A DNA stretch of 64,000 bases from Roseibium porphyridii (GTDB lineage Bacteria; Pseudomonadota; Alphaproteobacteria; Rhizobiales; Stappiaceae), in the NCBI RefSeq assembly GCF_026191725.2, contig NZ_CP120863.1, positions 3,328,001 to 3,392,000 of the forward strand, given 5' to 3'. Of the stretch, positions 38,485-47,299 are shown one piece after another; positions within the stretch are counted from its first letter, which is position 1; every line of letters starts with the position of its first letter. The translations under genes were made by a program, and so were the position numbers. The notes under the pieces were generated by a model, which worked only from the letters and a program-made list of their open reading frames with translations, was not told where the DNA came from and did no database searches.

Positions 38485-40482
38485 TTAGGACGCGCGTGCT
38501 TTCGCCCTAACCGCTTCGGTTTTTTCAAGCGCCTTCAAGAGGTGCCGATCGCGGTCATAAATATCGGTATAATAGGCGATTGTACCGTCAAGTTCTGGCC
38601 AGGCAGTAAAGTAGGAAACGTAAACAGGGAGGTCTCCGGTCACTTTCTCCTGTTCGTTCTGTCCAGCCGAAATACGTGAGCTGACATAATCTTTCGATTT
38701 CCCCAGCACCGCCGCCGCCATGGCCTTTGGGTCATGGAGACGAATACAGCCGTGGCTGAACGCCCTCACGTCTTTGTTGAAAAGACTCTTTGAGGGAGTG
38801 TCGTGCATGTAGATATGGTGCCTGTTCGGGAAAAGTATCTTCACCTCTCCAAGCGCATTCGAACGACCTGGATATTGGCGGACATTGATCGTCTGTTGTT
38901 TTGAAGCGACGGCATACCAATTGACGGACGAAGACGATACTTTCCGCCCTCCAGCCGTTGTCACTTCGTATCCCGCACGATCCAGATAGCTCGGGTCCTT
39001 TGCCAGTTTAGGCAACATCTCGTTGACGATAATCGAATACGGCACGCCCCAGTACGGGTTGTATTCCACGATTTCGATCTTGTCGTAGAAGAAATTGGTC
39101 TGGTTGGACTTTTTGCCAACCACGACACGCATCGACAGGGGATCTTCCCCTGGGGCGCTGTATGTTGCGGTAAATGCCGGCTGGTTGATGAAGACTTTCC
39201 GCTCGCCAAGTTCTTCCGGCATCCAGCGGCTGCGCTCCATTGCCAGTTCAACTTTGGCGATCTTTGCAGCATTGGTTTCTCCGACCATGGCCTTGATCGA
39301 GTTCTTGCCGACAATACCGTCTGGCGTCAGTTTGTTTTCCTTTTGAAAGGCTTTGACCAACTCGACCAGTTCAGGTGAATAGAGGTCGTCACCTTCATAC
39401 GCTTCCAGCGTTCCGGAGTGGGCGGTCCTCAACTCAACCGATCCGTTCTTTTGGATAGCAGCAACGATGTTTTTCATCTCCGGACTGGACTTGCCTGCCT
39501 TCAGGAAAGTCCCGGGCGCTATCACGATCTGATCGGTTGCTTCGTCTTCAGCCTTCAAACGCTCAAGTTCAGCGGTCAACTCTTTGAAATGGGAATTTTG
39601 CGGCTGGTTTGATTGAAGGGTTTCAGCAATATTCGTTGCAGATTTCAGATTTTCAAGCGCAGCAACCAGATCAACATCATGGCGAGGCAGATCGTGATAT
39701 TGCGAAATCCGGTTGGGGTCGACGCGGCCACGCTTGGCATCCAGAACATAGGTCAGTGCGGCAGCGCTGAGCGCCATCTCGAACTGCATTGTCGCAGCAT
39801 CTTGATTGGCCTCTTCCGCACCTGAGGCTTCTGGAAGCGGCACAAAATAGTCTGCCGGATTGAGGGCGAAGTCACCGGCCTTTTCGAGTGCGTCACGGAG
39901 CTGCTTTGCCTTGGCTGTCGGTTGACCGTCCTCAGTCCAGGCAAAATCGGGATGTTCGCGATAAAATGCGACAAGAGCTTCCCCAACCTCTGGAAGTCCC
40001 ATCAGGGTCATGTCTTTCAACGCGGGGCGTGCTTCATCAAATGCGGTCAGTACAACAGGAACAACAGTGGCCGGTTCTGCGTCCAGGGTTGCCGGGTCGC
40101 CGGCTTCGACACTCTGGGCCGCAGGCTGAATTTCTGCGGTTTTCTTTTCAGACAATTCTCCGAGCGGCAGCTGCTTCCAATCATCGGGTCGATAATTCAA
40201 ATAGCGTGGAGCGGAGACCCGCACCTTCGAAACCTTCCTTTTGAGCTCTTCCTGGCGAAGCCGTTCCTGCTCGCGGCGCTGATGCTCCGGATTGAAGAGG
40301 CGCTGAAAGAAATTCTGGGCGGATGCCGGTTCCACAGGTGCAATGGCAAAGCCTGTCGCAAGCACCGAAGCCATAAGGCCGGTTTTCAAGGATGTGCCGA
40401 AAAAGGTTCCTGCGCGGCTCTTGACGGCGGTCTTGCCTTTGGCACCAACCTGCTTGCAATTCGCTGATGTGTCTGTTCGCAT
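38485..40482 (-). CDS. L,D-transpeptidase (YcbB/LdtD-like)
   Basis: A 665-residue envelope enzyme that makes 3-3 peptidoglycan cross-links or attaches proteins to the wall. The membrane/signal segment is near residues 30-55 (TGLMASVLATGFAIAPVEPASAQ). A scaffold domain (about 150-330) and a peptidoglycan-binding domain (ELVKAFQKENKLTPDGIVGKNSI) follow. The YkuD catalytic domain then has the motif HDTPSKSLF and SHGCIRLHDP, with the nucleophilic cysteine in SHGC. The ATG at 40482 (MRTDTSANC) is chosen over the in-frame GTG at 40530. It is large for the family but matches the two-domain YcbB type. It is convergent with znuA and divergent from a zincin gene. Confidence 0.9.
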   Translation of the reverse strand: MRTDTSANCKQVGAKGKTAVKSRAGTFFGTSLKTGLMASVLATGFAIAPVEPASAQNFFQRLFNPEHQRREQERLRQEELKRKVSKVRVSAPRYLNYRPDDWKQLPLGELSEKKTAEIQPAAQSVEAGDPATLDAEPATVVPVVLTAFDEARPALKDMTLMGLPEVGEALVAFYREHPDFAWTEDGQPTAKAKQLRDALEKAGDFALNPADYFVPLPEASGAEEANQDAATMQFEMALSAAALTYVLDAKRGRVDPNRISQYHDLPRHDVDLVAALENLKSATNIAETLQSNQPQNSHFKELTAELERLKAEDEATDQIVIAPGTFLKAGKSSPEMKNIVAAIQKNGSVELRTAHSGTLEAYEGDDLYSPELVELVKAFQKENKLTPDGIVGKNSIKAMVGETNAAKIAKVELAMERSRWMPEELGERKVFINQPAFTATYSAPGEDPLSMRVVVGKKSNQTNFFYDKIEIVEYNPYWGVPYSIIVNEMLPKLAKDPSYLDRAGYEVTTAGGRKVSSSSVNWYAVASKQQTINVRQYPGRSNALGEVKILFPNRHHIYMHDTPSKSLFNKDVRAFSHGCIRLHDPKAMAAAVLGKSKDYVSSRISAGQNEQEKVTGDLPVYVSYFTAWPELDGTIAYYTDIYDRDRHLLKALEKTEAVRAKARAS

Positions 40483-40919
40483 TGTTCCAACCCGAAAACT
40501 AAAGTCAATTTGGTCCGGCAGCGCGCCCACGGTGACCGGATGTTCTCATTCCCTGCCAAGGAAAAAACGCCACCCGGTTCGTTCTGCCGGGAAATTGTGT
40601 CGCGTTTGGTGTATTCACCAGGCAAAAGCAGGGCTTTTTCCGCCGCACTGCCTGGGCAAATCATTCCAATTCAATTCGTTGATACTATATCAAGCTTCTG
40701 AAGATGGTTAAGAGCGGGCGTCGTGCACAGATTTTGAATTCAATTCAGTGTGACGTTATTGCCTCGATTTCACCCACCAGAAGATGCAATTGAAAATGCA
40801 CTCACTTTCTGAGTGCGTCATTCGCAGTATTCGGCCAGGGCGTGATGGCCATCACGATATGCACAACGCTGCGCTCCTATAAGAGCTCACGAAAACGTGA
40901 GCCAAAAGGAGAAGGCAAA
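40483..40919. promoter_or_regulatory. Intergenic region with four inverted repeats ahead of the zincin gene
   Basis: The gap of about 440 bases has no gene but holds perfect inverted repeats: TTGATA/TATCAA (40679-40693); GCACTCA/TGAGTGC with a 5-base loop (40798-40816); the 16-base palindrome CGTGATGGCCATCACG (40841-40856); and GCTCACG/CGTGAGC with an AAAA loop (40885-40902). The last ends four bases before the zincin ribosome site AGGAG (40907-40911). A stacked-hairpin leader that controls translation, or operator sites, is plausible. Confidence 0.5.
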
Positions 40920-41396
40920 ATGCCGTTCCAGTTCAATGTCGGCGACCATTCCTCGCCAATCTGGAAATATACAAGTTTCGATTCTTCGAAATATTCGAAA
41001 TGCAAATGGGCAAGGAACAAGTTGTTTCGGATGGTCAAGAACAATCCGTCCTGCAATGCCTATTTCCGCACCCTGCCCAAGGGGCGCAGCTTGTCAGCTA
41101 TGATCAACGACAGTTCGATCTGGGTGAACTATGGCCCGACCATTTCTCCACTGCATGGAGAGATCCATGTACCAACCGGTGAAATCGCCATTGGCGACCG
41201 TGCATTCAACATGGGACGCTGGATGGTTTTGGCGACCATTATTCATGAGCTGGCACATCATAATGGTGCTCCGATCACAGGTGGAGACACCCGTGCGGAA
41301 GAAGCCGTCTATCATTGCGGTCTGGGTACTTCGGAGGAATATTATGACGGCGTCGACGATCCGAGCACACCGTATGATCCGCATGTCGGCGGATGA
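40920..41396 (+). CDS. Small zincin-like protein (HExxH), function unknown
   Basis: A 158-residue protein with no signal peptide or membrane span. IIHELAHHNGAP at residues 107-118 contains the zinc protease motif HExxH. A downstream TRAEEAVYHCGLG (124-136) supplies possible third ligands (E127, E128 or H132) and looks like the end segment of small metallopeptidase domains found in toxin or effector proteins. The rest, including three short cysteine/lysine-rich strands at the N-terminus, is not recognised. ATG 40920 has AGGAG eight bases upstream; the frame could extend to 40842 but that start lies inside a palindrome. It stands alone, flanked by hairpins on both sides. A protease is likely from the motif, but the target is unknown. 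Confidence 0.75.
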   Translation: MPFQFNVGDHSSPIWKYTSFDSSKYSKCKWARNKLFRMVKNNPSCNAYFRTLPKGRSLSAMINDSSIWVNYGPTISPLHGEIHVPTGEIAIGDRAFNMGRWMVLATIIHELAHHNGAPITGGDTRAEEAVYHCGLGTSEEYYDGVDDPSTPYDPHVGG

Positions 41397-41406
41397 CCAG
41401 AGGACA

Positions 41407-41439
41407 CACGAGGCCCCTGTTAAAACAGGGCCTCTCGTG
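41407..41439. terminator. Terminator between the zincin gene and ssb
   Basis: CACGAG and CTCGTG close a long stem that continues through GCCCTGT-type pairing to a short AA-rich loop. TTTAT follows on the plus side. It lies between two convergent stops and can serve both genes. Confidence 0.7.
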
Positions 41440-41453
41440 CCTTTATCGTTTGA

Positions 41454-41984
41454 TTAGAATGGAATCTCATCGTCCATCGGGCCGGCACCACCGCCACCAC
41501 TCGAAGGACCTCCGAAACCGCCGCCGCTCTGGCCACCGCCATAGCCTCCGCCACTACCGGAGCCTCCGCCGAAACCGCCGCCCTGGTCGTTTCCGTAGTC
41601 TGGCAATCCACCTGGTTGGCCACCGCCCTCACCGCGCCCGTCGAGCATAGTCAGGTTGGAGTTGAAACCTTGCAGCACAACTTCGGTCGAATAGCGGTCC
41701 TGACCTGACTGATCCTGCCACTTGCGGGTCTGCAATTGACCTTCAAGATAGATCTTGGATCCTTTGCGCAGATATTGCTCAGCCACCTTGCACAGACCTT
41801 CGTTGAAGATGACAACCCGGTGCCATTCGGTTTTTTCCCGACGCTCACCGCTGTTGCGGTCTCTCCAGGATTCCGACGTCGCGATCCGCAGATTGGCAAT
41901 CGGCCGACCGTCCTGAGTCCGACGGATTTCCGGGTCTGCCCCCAGATTTCCAACCAAAATTACCTTATTGACGCTGCCCGCCAT
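41454..41984 (-). CDS. ssb: Single-stranded DNA-binding protein
   Basis: A 176-residue SSB that coats single-stranded DNA during replication, repair and recombination. The OB-fold fills residues 1-110 ([20 protein letters not shown], then [37 protein letters not shown]). A glycine-rich flexible linker follows, then the acidic partner-binding tip MDDEIPF. ATG 41984 has AGGAG upstream; the longer frame to 42134 has no family support. It is divergent from uvrA, a common alphaproteobacterial arrangement tied to SOS control. Confidence 0.97.
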   Translation of the reverse strand: MAGSVNKVILVGNLGADPEIRRTQDGRPIANLRIATSESWRDRNSGERREKTEWHRVVIFNEGLCKVAEQYLRKGSKIYLEGQLQTRKWQDQSGQDRYSTEVVLQGFNSNLTMLDGRGEGGGQPGGLPDYGNDQGGGFGGGSGSGGGYGGGQSGGGFGGPSSGGGGAGPMDDEIPF

Positions 41985-42349
41985 TCTGCTCTCCTGTTTT
42001 TCATTCTGCGGTTTGACATCACAAGACAGTTCACTTCTCGGCAAACATGTCGATGTCCAACCGTGCCACCGGCTTCGCGGCTTGAACCAGAACCCTAACG
42101 GCCTGCCAACAGCTTCGCCCGCTTTTTCCCGCACAAGCGCTCATTTTCCACAGGCCAGCCCTGGCTAACGAGGCATAGCGCAATCTTTCTTGCCAGCCTC
42201 AGCACCGTGGAGCGATCTCAAAGTAGATAACCAGAGCGCACGGAGCACTGCAGCCCAACGATTGCTCCAAAGGCTGTCAGGAAGATACTCTTGCAAGCGC
42301 CTGCATTTAGACCCTATCAGAGCAAGCTTCCTGACGCGGCATATCTCGT

Positions 42350-42364
42350 GTACTTGTTTTGTTC
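42350..42364. promoter_or_regulatory. Candidate LexA (SOS) box between ssb and uvrA
   Basis: GTAC-N7-GTTC differs by one base from the alphaproteobacterial LexA consensus GTTC-N7-GTTC. It is the best match in the 570-base ssb-uvrA gap, 193 bases before uvrA. Nothing else in 41985-42556 looks like a gene. Confidence 0.4.
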
Positions 42365-42556
42365 TTATCATTTCTGTAAAACCGATTCAATCGAACACCA
42401 AGGAAAGATGCCAGTCTTCCAGCAACATGAATTTGGACCACTGGAAGCGCCGGTGGAAACTGTTATATCCGGGCAGGAAAAACTTGCCACACCGATATCA
42501 AAGTTCCCTGCTCATGCCGATACGATTGCCTGTGCAGGCCTTCAGGAAACACAAGA

Positions 42557-45487
42557 ATGACCAAGCCCAAGACACCCAAGTCGGACAACAGCTGGAAAAA
42601 TGACCCGACCAAGGTGATCAGTGTCAGGGGTGCCCGTGAGCACAACCTCAAAGGCGTGGACCTGGACTTGCCTCGCGACCGGCTGATAGTCATGACCGGA
42701 CTATCGGGATCGGGCAAGTCGTCGCTTGCGTTCGATACGATATATGCCGAAGGGCAGCGGCGCTACGTTGAAAGTCTCTCCGCTTACGCACGTCAGTTCC
42801 TGGAAATGATGCAGAAGCCTGACGTGGATCAAATTGACGGTCTTTCGCCTGCCATTTCAATCGAGCAAAAGACAACGAGCCGTAACCCGCGCTCAACCGT
42901 AGGCACGGTCACTGAAATTTACGACTACATGCGCCTGTTGTTCGCACGGGTTGGTGTTCCCTATTCGCCGGCGACCGGACTGCCCATCGAAAGTCAAACT
43001 GTGAGCCAGATGGTCGACAGGGTCATGGATCTTGACGAAGGCGCAAGGCTTTATCTGCTTGCACCAATGGTGCGCGGCAGAAAGGGCGAATATCGTAAAG
43101 AGCTGGCCGAGCTGATGAAAAAGGGCTTCCAGCGCGTCAAGATTGACGGCACCTTCTACGAAATTGCGGATGCTCCGGCGCTCGACAAGAAATTCAAGCA
43201 TGACATCGATGTTGTCGTGGACCGTATAGTCGTGCGCGATGATATCGCGGGCAGACTTGCTGACTCTCTGGAGACCGCACTGAAACTCGCCGATGGCATC
43301 GCAATCGCGGAATTTGCCGATCAGGTTGAAGAAAACGGCGATCCGAAAAGACTGATTTTTTCTGAAAAATTTGCCTGCCCGGTATCCGGTTTCACTATTC
43401 CGGAGATAGAGCCGCGGCTCTTTTCCTTTAACAATCCGTTCGGCGCCTGCCCGACGTGTGACGGGCTTGGCACCACTTTGGCGTTCGAGGAAGACCTGGT
43501 TGTCCCTGATCATTCCCTCTCGCTACGAGAGGGCGCCGTCTTGCCCTGGGCAAAGACGGGATCGACATCGCCTTATTACACCCAGACGCTTGAGGCTCTT
43601 TGCGGACACTTCAAAGTTTCGATGGCAACTCCCTGGAAAGACCTCCCATCTGAGGTGCAGGACGCCATACTGCATGGGACAGGAAAAGACGCGATCGAAT
43701 TTGTCTATGACGATGGTGTGAGAAGCTATCGGACTGAAAAGACGTTCGAAGGCGTAATCGGTAACATCGAACGACGTTGGCGCGAAACCGAGAGCACATG
43801 GGTACGCGAAGAGCTCAGCCGGTTTCAATCAGACCATGCATGCCCGGCATGCAGTGGTTTTCGCCTGAAGCCAGAAGCATTGGCGGTCAAGATTGCCGGA
43901 AAACATATCGGTGAAATAACCGAGAATTCTATTCGACTTGCAAGTGACTGGTTTGAAGAGCTTCCTGCGCAACTGAATGAAAAACAAAGCGAAATCGCCG
44001 GTCGGATCTTGAAGGAAATCCGCGAGAGACTGAAATTTCTGAATGATGTCGGGTTGGAGTATCTGACACTTTCACGTGCTTCCGGGACCCTTTCCGGTGG
44101 CGAGAGCCAGCGTATCCGGCTGGCTTCGCAAATCGGCTCTGGGCTTACGGGTGTTCTTTATGTGCTGGACGAACCCTCAATTGGCCTTCATCAGCGAGAC
44201 AATGCCAGACTGCTGGAAACGCTGAAGCATCTGCGCGACCTCGGCAACACTGTCATCGTGGTTGAACACGATGAAGACGCTGTCCTTACGGCGGACTATG
44301 TTGTCGATGTCGGTCCAGGTGCTGGTGTTCATGGTGGTCAAGTGGTTGCGAAAGGCACCCCTGCCGAAGTCATGGCGAACCCGAAGTCCCTCACCGGTGA
44401 GTATTTGTCTGGCACACGCATGATTTCCAGGGCGGATGGACGACGCAAGATAAACAAGAAGCGGCAACTTTCGGTCAAAGGCGCGCGCGGAAACAATCTG
44501 AAAGACGTCAATGTGGACGTGCCGCTCAGTACGTTCACTTGCGTCACGGGTGTCTCCGGCGGTGGAAAATCGACCTTCCTGATAGACACCTTATATAAGG
44601 CCGCGGCACGTCGACTGAATGGTGCTCGCGACAACCCTGCTCCGCATGACCGGATCGAAGGGCTTGAGGTGCTGGACAAGGTGATCGATATCGATCAGTC
44701 CCCAATCGGACGAACGCCAAGATCGAATCCGGCCACCTATACCGGCGCATTCACGCCCATACGGGAATGGTTTGCCGGCATGCCCGAAGCAAAAGCACGT
44801 GGCTATCAACCCGGCAGGTTTTCGTTCAACGTCAAGGGCGGTCGCTGTGAAGCCTGTCAGGGCGATGGCGTCATAAAGATTGAGATGCATTTCCTGCCAG
44901 ATGTCTATGTCACCTGTGACGTTTGCCAAGGCAGACGTTACAACCGCGAAACGCTGGAAGTTGAATTCAAAGGCAAATCCATCGCCGATGTGCTCGATAT
45001 GACCGTTGAAGAGGCGGCAGAGTTCTTTGCAGCGGTCCCTGCAGTCCGGGACAAGATGGAGACGCTCGCAAGGGTCGGGCTCGGCTATATCAAGGTTGGT
45101 CAGCAGGCAACCACGCTCTCTGGAGGCGAAGCGCAGCGGGTCAAGCTCGCGAAAGAACTCTCAAAACGCTCCACGGGCCGCACGCTTTATATATTGGACG
45201 AGCCGACAACCGGTCTGCATTTCCATGATGTCGCCAAGCTGCTGGACGTTTTGCATGAGCTGGTCGATCAGGGGAACACGGTTCTCGTAATCGAACACAA
45301 TCTGGAAGTCATCAAGACGGCAGACTGGATCATAGATCTTGGTCCGGAAGGCGGAGACGGCGGTGGCACAATTGTGGCGACAGGGCGCCCCGAGGACGTG
45401 GCAGAAGCTGAACAAAGCTACACCGGTCAGTTTTTGCGCGAATTGTTGCAACGACGTCCGCAGCAAACTTCTGACGCAGCCGAATAA
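42557..45487 (+). CDS. uvrA: Excinuclease ABC subunit A
   Basis: A 976-residue ATPase that scans DNA for helix-distorting lesions with UvrB. It has two ABC modules: Walker [15 protein letters not shown] near residue 50 and [10 protein letters not shown] near 658, and signatures LSGGESQR and LSGGEAQR with Walker B segments [12 protein letters not shown] and [12 protein letters not shown]. Zinc-binding cysteines occur as CPTC and CPACSGF in the first half and CEACQGDG with [10 protein letters not shown] in the second. The length is normal. It is divergent from ssb; the next gene downstream is a small DUF1127 gene. Confidence 0.98.
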   Translation: MTKPKTPKSDNSWKNDPTKVISVRGAREHNLKGVDLDLPRDRLIVMTGLSGSGKSSLAFDTIYAEGQRRYVESLSAYARQFLEMMQKPDVDQIDGLSPAISIEQKTTSRNPRSTVGTVTEIYDYMRLLFARVGVPYSPATGLPIESQTVSQMVDRVMDLDEGARLYLLAPMVRGRKGEYRKELAELMKKGFQRVKIDGTFYEIADAPALDKKFKHDIDVVVDRIVVRDDIAGRLADSLETALKLADGIAIAEFADQVEENGDPKRLIFSEKFACPVSGFTIPEIEPRLFSFNNPFGACPTCDGLGTTLAFEEDLVVPDHSLSLREGAVLPWAKTGSTSPYYTQTLEALCGHFKVSMATPWKDLPSEVQDAILHGTGKDAIEFVYDDGVRSYRTEKTFEGVIGNIERRWRETESTWVREELSRFQSDHACPACSGFRLKPEALAVKIAGKHIGEITENSIRLASDWFEELPAQLNEKQSEIAGRILKEIRERLKFLNDVGLEYLTLSRASGTLSGGESQRIRLASQIGSGLTGVLYVLDEPSIGLHQRDNARLLETLKHLRDLGNTVIVVEHDEDAVLTADYVVDVGPGAGVHGGQVVAKGTPAEVMANPKSLTGEYLSGTRMISRADGRRKINKKRQLSVKGARGNNLKDVNVDVPLSTFTCVTGVSGGGKSTFLIDTLYKAAARRLNGARDNPAPHDRIEGLEVLDKVIDIDQSPIGRTPRSNPATYTGAFTPIREWFAGMPEAKARGYQPGRFSFNVKGGRCEACQGDGVIKIEMHFLPDVYVTCDVCQGRRYNRETLEVEFKGKSIADVLDMTVEEAAEFFAAVPAVRDKMETLARVGLGYIKVGQQATTLSGGEAQRVKLAKELSKRSTGRTLYILDEPTTGLHFHDVAKLLDVLHELVDQGNTVLVIEHNLEVIKTADWIIDLGPEGGDGGGTIVATGRPEDVAEAEQSYTGQFLRELLQRRPQQTSDAAE

Positions 45488-45517
45488 CGCCCTAACAGCG
45501 GATTGGCGTGACACACT

Positions 45518-45546
45518 CTTGAAATATGTGCACTGCACCCTATCTA
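45518..45546 (+). promoter_or_regulatory. Candidate RpoH-type (heat-shock sigma) promoter
   Basis: CTTGAAA at 45518-45524 and CCCTATCTA at 45538-45546 are 13 bases apart, close to the sigma-32 pattern CTTGAAA-N11-16-CCCCAT-T. It lies after uvrA and about 190 bases before the first DUF1127 gene, so the leader would be long. DUF1127/CcsR units in Rhodobacter are RpoH-controlled, which supports the reading. Confidence 0.45.
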
Positions 45547-45733
45547 TTAATTTGTTGATTTGCAGTGTGTTTTTTTAATCACACTGATTTCACCGAGCGA
45601 ATTTTTTTGCATTGCATCAAACGCATGCCTGTCATGCAGAGATGGCACTTCTTTTATTTCACTCGGTGAATTATATCATGGATCAACAACGGAGCGAGCG
45701 GTTGAGGCCACTCGCCGAATAAGGAACAAGAAG

Positions 45734-45883
45734 ATGTTTGATACTGTGCGACAGAAGTACAGCAACTGGGTGAGCTACCGCCGTGCGGTCGATGAGCTGT
45801 CTCGTCTTTCCAATCGCGAACTCACCGACCTCGGCATCAGCCGGAGCGATATTAAATTCGTCGCTCGCCGTCACTACGGCTAA
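45734..45883 (+). CDS. DUF1127 small basic protein, copy 1
   Basis: A 49-residue arginine-rich protein with the family core ELSRLSNRELTDLGISRSDIKF in pieces at residues 21-42. DUF1127 proteins of this size act as RNA-related regulators; the Rhodobacter homologue CcaF1 affects maturation and turnover of the sRNAs encoded just downstream. ATG 45734 follows AAGGAACAAGAAG; the longer open frame from 45560 is not conserved-looking. Three CCTCCTCCC hairpins follow at 45899-46012, so the gene and sRNA group form one unit. Confidence 0.85.
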   Translation: MFDTVRQKYSNWVSYRRAVDELSRLSNRELTDLGISRSDIKFVARRHYG

Positions 45884-45898
45884 CACAGTTTAGAATCG

Positions 45899-46012
45899 CG
45901 TCCCGAGGCATCCTCCTCCCAGCCAACGGACGTGTGACACGCAGGGCATCCTCCTCCCAGCCCTGTCACGTCGAAACGACGCCCGCCAGCACCTCCTCCC
46001 GCTGGCGGGCGT
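45899..46012 (+). ncRNA. CcsR/cuckoo-type sRNA group 1 (three CCTCCTCCC hairpins)
   Basis: Three consecutive stem-loops, each presenting CCTCCTCCC in the loop (45912-45920, 45950-45958, 45992-46000). Stems: CGTCC/GGACG with inner GGC/GCC (45899-45932); GTGACA/TGTCAC with inner GGGC/GCCC (45934-45969); and a 12-base perfect stem ACGCCCGCCAGC (45979-46012) that can also terminate. This matches the cuckoo RNA / CcsR arrangement known downstream of DUF1127 genes in Alphaproteobacteria. The loops are anti-Shine-Dalgarno and could bind mRNA ribosome sites. Confidence 0.85.
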
Positions 46013-46293
46013 TCGTTTGTCTAGCGGTCTGTTTCTTTCCCCTGTTTTAATTCCCACATCCTGCCTCTTCGCAACTGCGAAAGAGCGCAGCCAAAGCTAT
46101 GCGTCAAAAGGGTGTGCGCTAGGAATTCAAATGGTTTAAGAGCAAGTTGATCTGCAAAAAATGCATATCAGTCACGCGATTTTCCCTCTACCTCGCAGTG
46201 CACAATATCACTATCTTCAAAAACGTAAGAGATGAACGGGCCAGACGCCGATCCGCGGTGCCATGGCCACAGATATAGCGAAAGGCCTAAAAA

Positions 46294-46443
46294 ATGATCG
46301 ATAACGTTGTTCGCAAATACAACAACTGGAAACGCTTCCGTCAGACATATGACGAGCTGTCCAACCTGAGCAACCGGGAACTGAACGACCTGGGTATTGC
46401 TCGCGCAGACATCAGCCACTACGCACGTATGTCCGCGAAATAA
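46294..46443 (+). CDS. DUF1127 small basic protein, copy 2
   Basis: A 49-residue paralogue of the gene at 45734, with MIDNVVRKYNNW at the start and ELSNLSNRELNDLGIARADI in the core. Both copies have the same length and the same spacing of the conserved L-S-N-R-E-L-x-D-L-G-I motif, so this is a tandem duplication that has diverged. ATG 46294 follows a purine-rich AAAGGCCTAAAAA site. It is followed within seven bases by its own CCTCCTCCC hairpin group. The 280 bases upstream hold no other gene and presumably its promoter. Confidence 0.85.
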   Translation: MIDNVVRKYNNWKRFRQTYDELSNLSNRELNDLGIARADISHYARMSAK

Positions 46444-46449
46444 GTATAA

Positions 46450-46559
46450 GCAGTCTGGAGCTATCCTCCTCCCAAGTTCCTGACTGCAGACCTACGCCAA
46501 CCGCGTAGGATCAAAAAAAACGCCTGCCGGATCCTCCTCCCATCGGCAGGCGTTTTTTT
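46450..46559 (+). ncRNA. CcsR/cuckoo-type sRNA group 2 (two CCTCCTCCC hairpins)
   Basis: Two stem-loops with CCTCCTCCC in the loop (46465-46473 and 46533-46541). The first is closed by GCAGTC/GACTGC (46450-46487). The second has the perfect stem CGCCTGCCG/CGGCAGGCG flanked by A8 and T7 (46519-46559), a textbook terminator. Spacing and loop sequence match group 1, with less identical stems, so the loop is the conserved part. Confidence 0.85.
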
Positions 46560-46676
46560 GTGTCCGGATTTCAGAGAGCGTTCTTTCAAAAAACGTCCCA
46601 GACGCATTCTTGCTCAATTCTCAACGACCGGTCATGGGTCAACTGTTCCAAGAAGCTTGCAACTCCCGAAACTTGC

Positions 46677-47054
46677 TCAGATTTGCAGACGACTTCCGAA
46701 AATCCGGCGCTTCGGCAACGCGTCGAGATCAATTTCATCGATGCATCTGAGATTTATGGACCAACCGTCGAATGGGTCCAGACCAGCTGTTCTTTCCTCA
46801 AGCGTCAGCTGGCTGGGTCGCCGGAACGGCAAAACACCGCAAATTGGGCAGAAATAGTCGACAGCTGTTCTTGTTCCCCAACGATATTGGAGCAGGTCCG
46901 CCAAGTCGCATTTCAGTTGAAGCGCATCGTTGGACACCCTGAACGTCAGTAGCCCTCGTTTTCTGCATATTGTACAATCGCATTGACGTGCGTGATCGAT
47001 TGTTGCATCGACCAGAAACGCGACCCGACCGCAGTGACAAGAACCGCTATGCAA
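46677..47054 (-). CDS. GFA/CENP-V family zinc protein
   Basis: A 125-residue protein of the GFA (glutathione-dependent formaldehyde-activating-like) fold. The zinc ligands are in order: GSCHCGRVAF (residues 4-13), CDCTICRKRG (about 25-34) and YFCPICGVLPF (about 68-78). The family binds zinc and sometimes glutathione or small aldehydes; most members have no proven enzyme role. The ATG at 47054 is reasonable because SGSCHCGRV begins right after it. It is an isolated gene with no co-directional neighbour. Confidence 0.85.
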   Translation of the reverse strand: MHSGSCHCGRVAFLVDATIDHARQCDCTICRKRGLLTFRVSNDALQLKCDLADLLQYRWGTRTAVDYFCPICGVLPFRRPSQLTLEERTAGLDPFDGWSINLRCIDEIDLDALPKRRIFGSRLQI

Positions 47055-47299
47055 CCTTTCCTCCTGTGCTCGCCAGACCCGACATTTGAGTCCTGTGGCC
47101 TGAAAAAAGTGAAGAGCTCACGCCTTTGCGATGGAGCTTGGGCCATCCAATCTCAAAGAACGGCTAGCCAGCCTCAGCGGACTTATTCACTTGCACGCCT
47201 GATGCATTCGGCACTAGTTTCAGCCATGCGGACAAGGCGGGCTTCGGCAGAAAGTCTATTACGGTCCATGGGTTTAGCTGGTCCCCATTAAAAGGTTCG

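Noticed and set aside
42190..42603. 137-codon frame before uvrA
   Set aside because: It overlaps the uvrA start out of frame and has no family features.
45912..45920. CCTCCTCCC read as ribosome-binding sites on the minus strand
   Set aside because: The copies are in hairpin loops, have no following minus-strand start, and match the cuckoo RNA loop in the plus direction.
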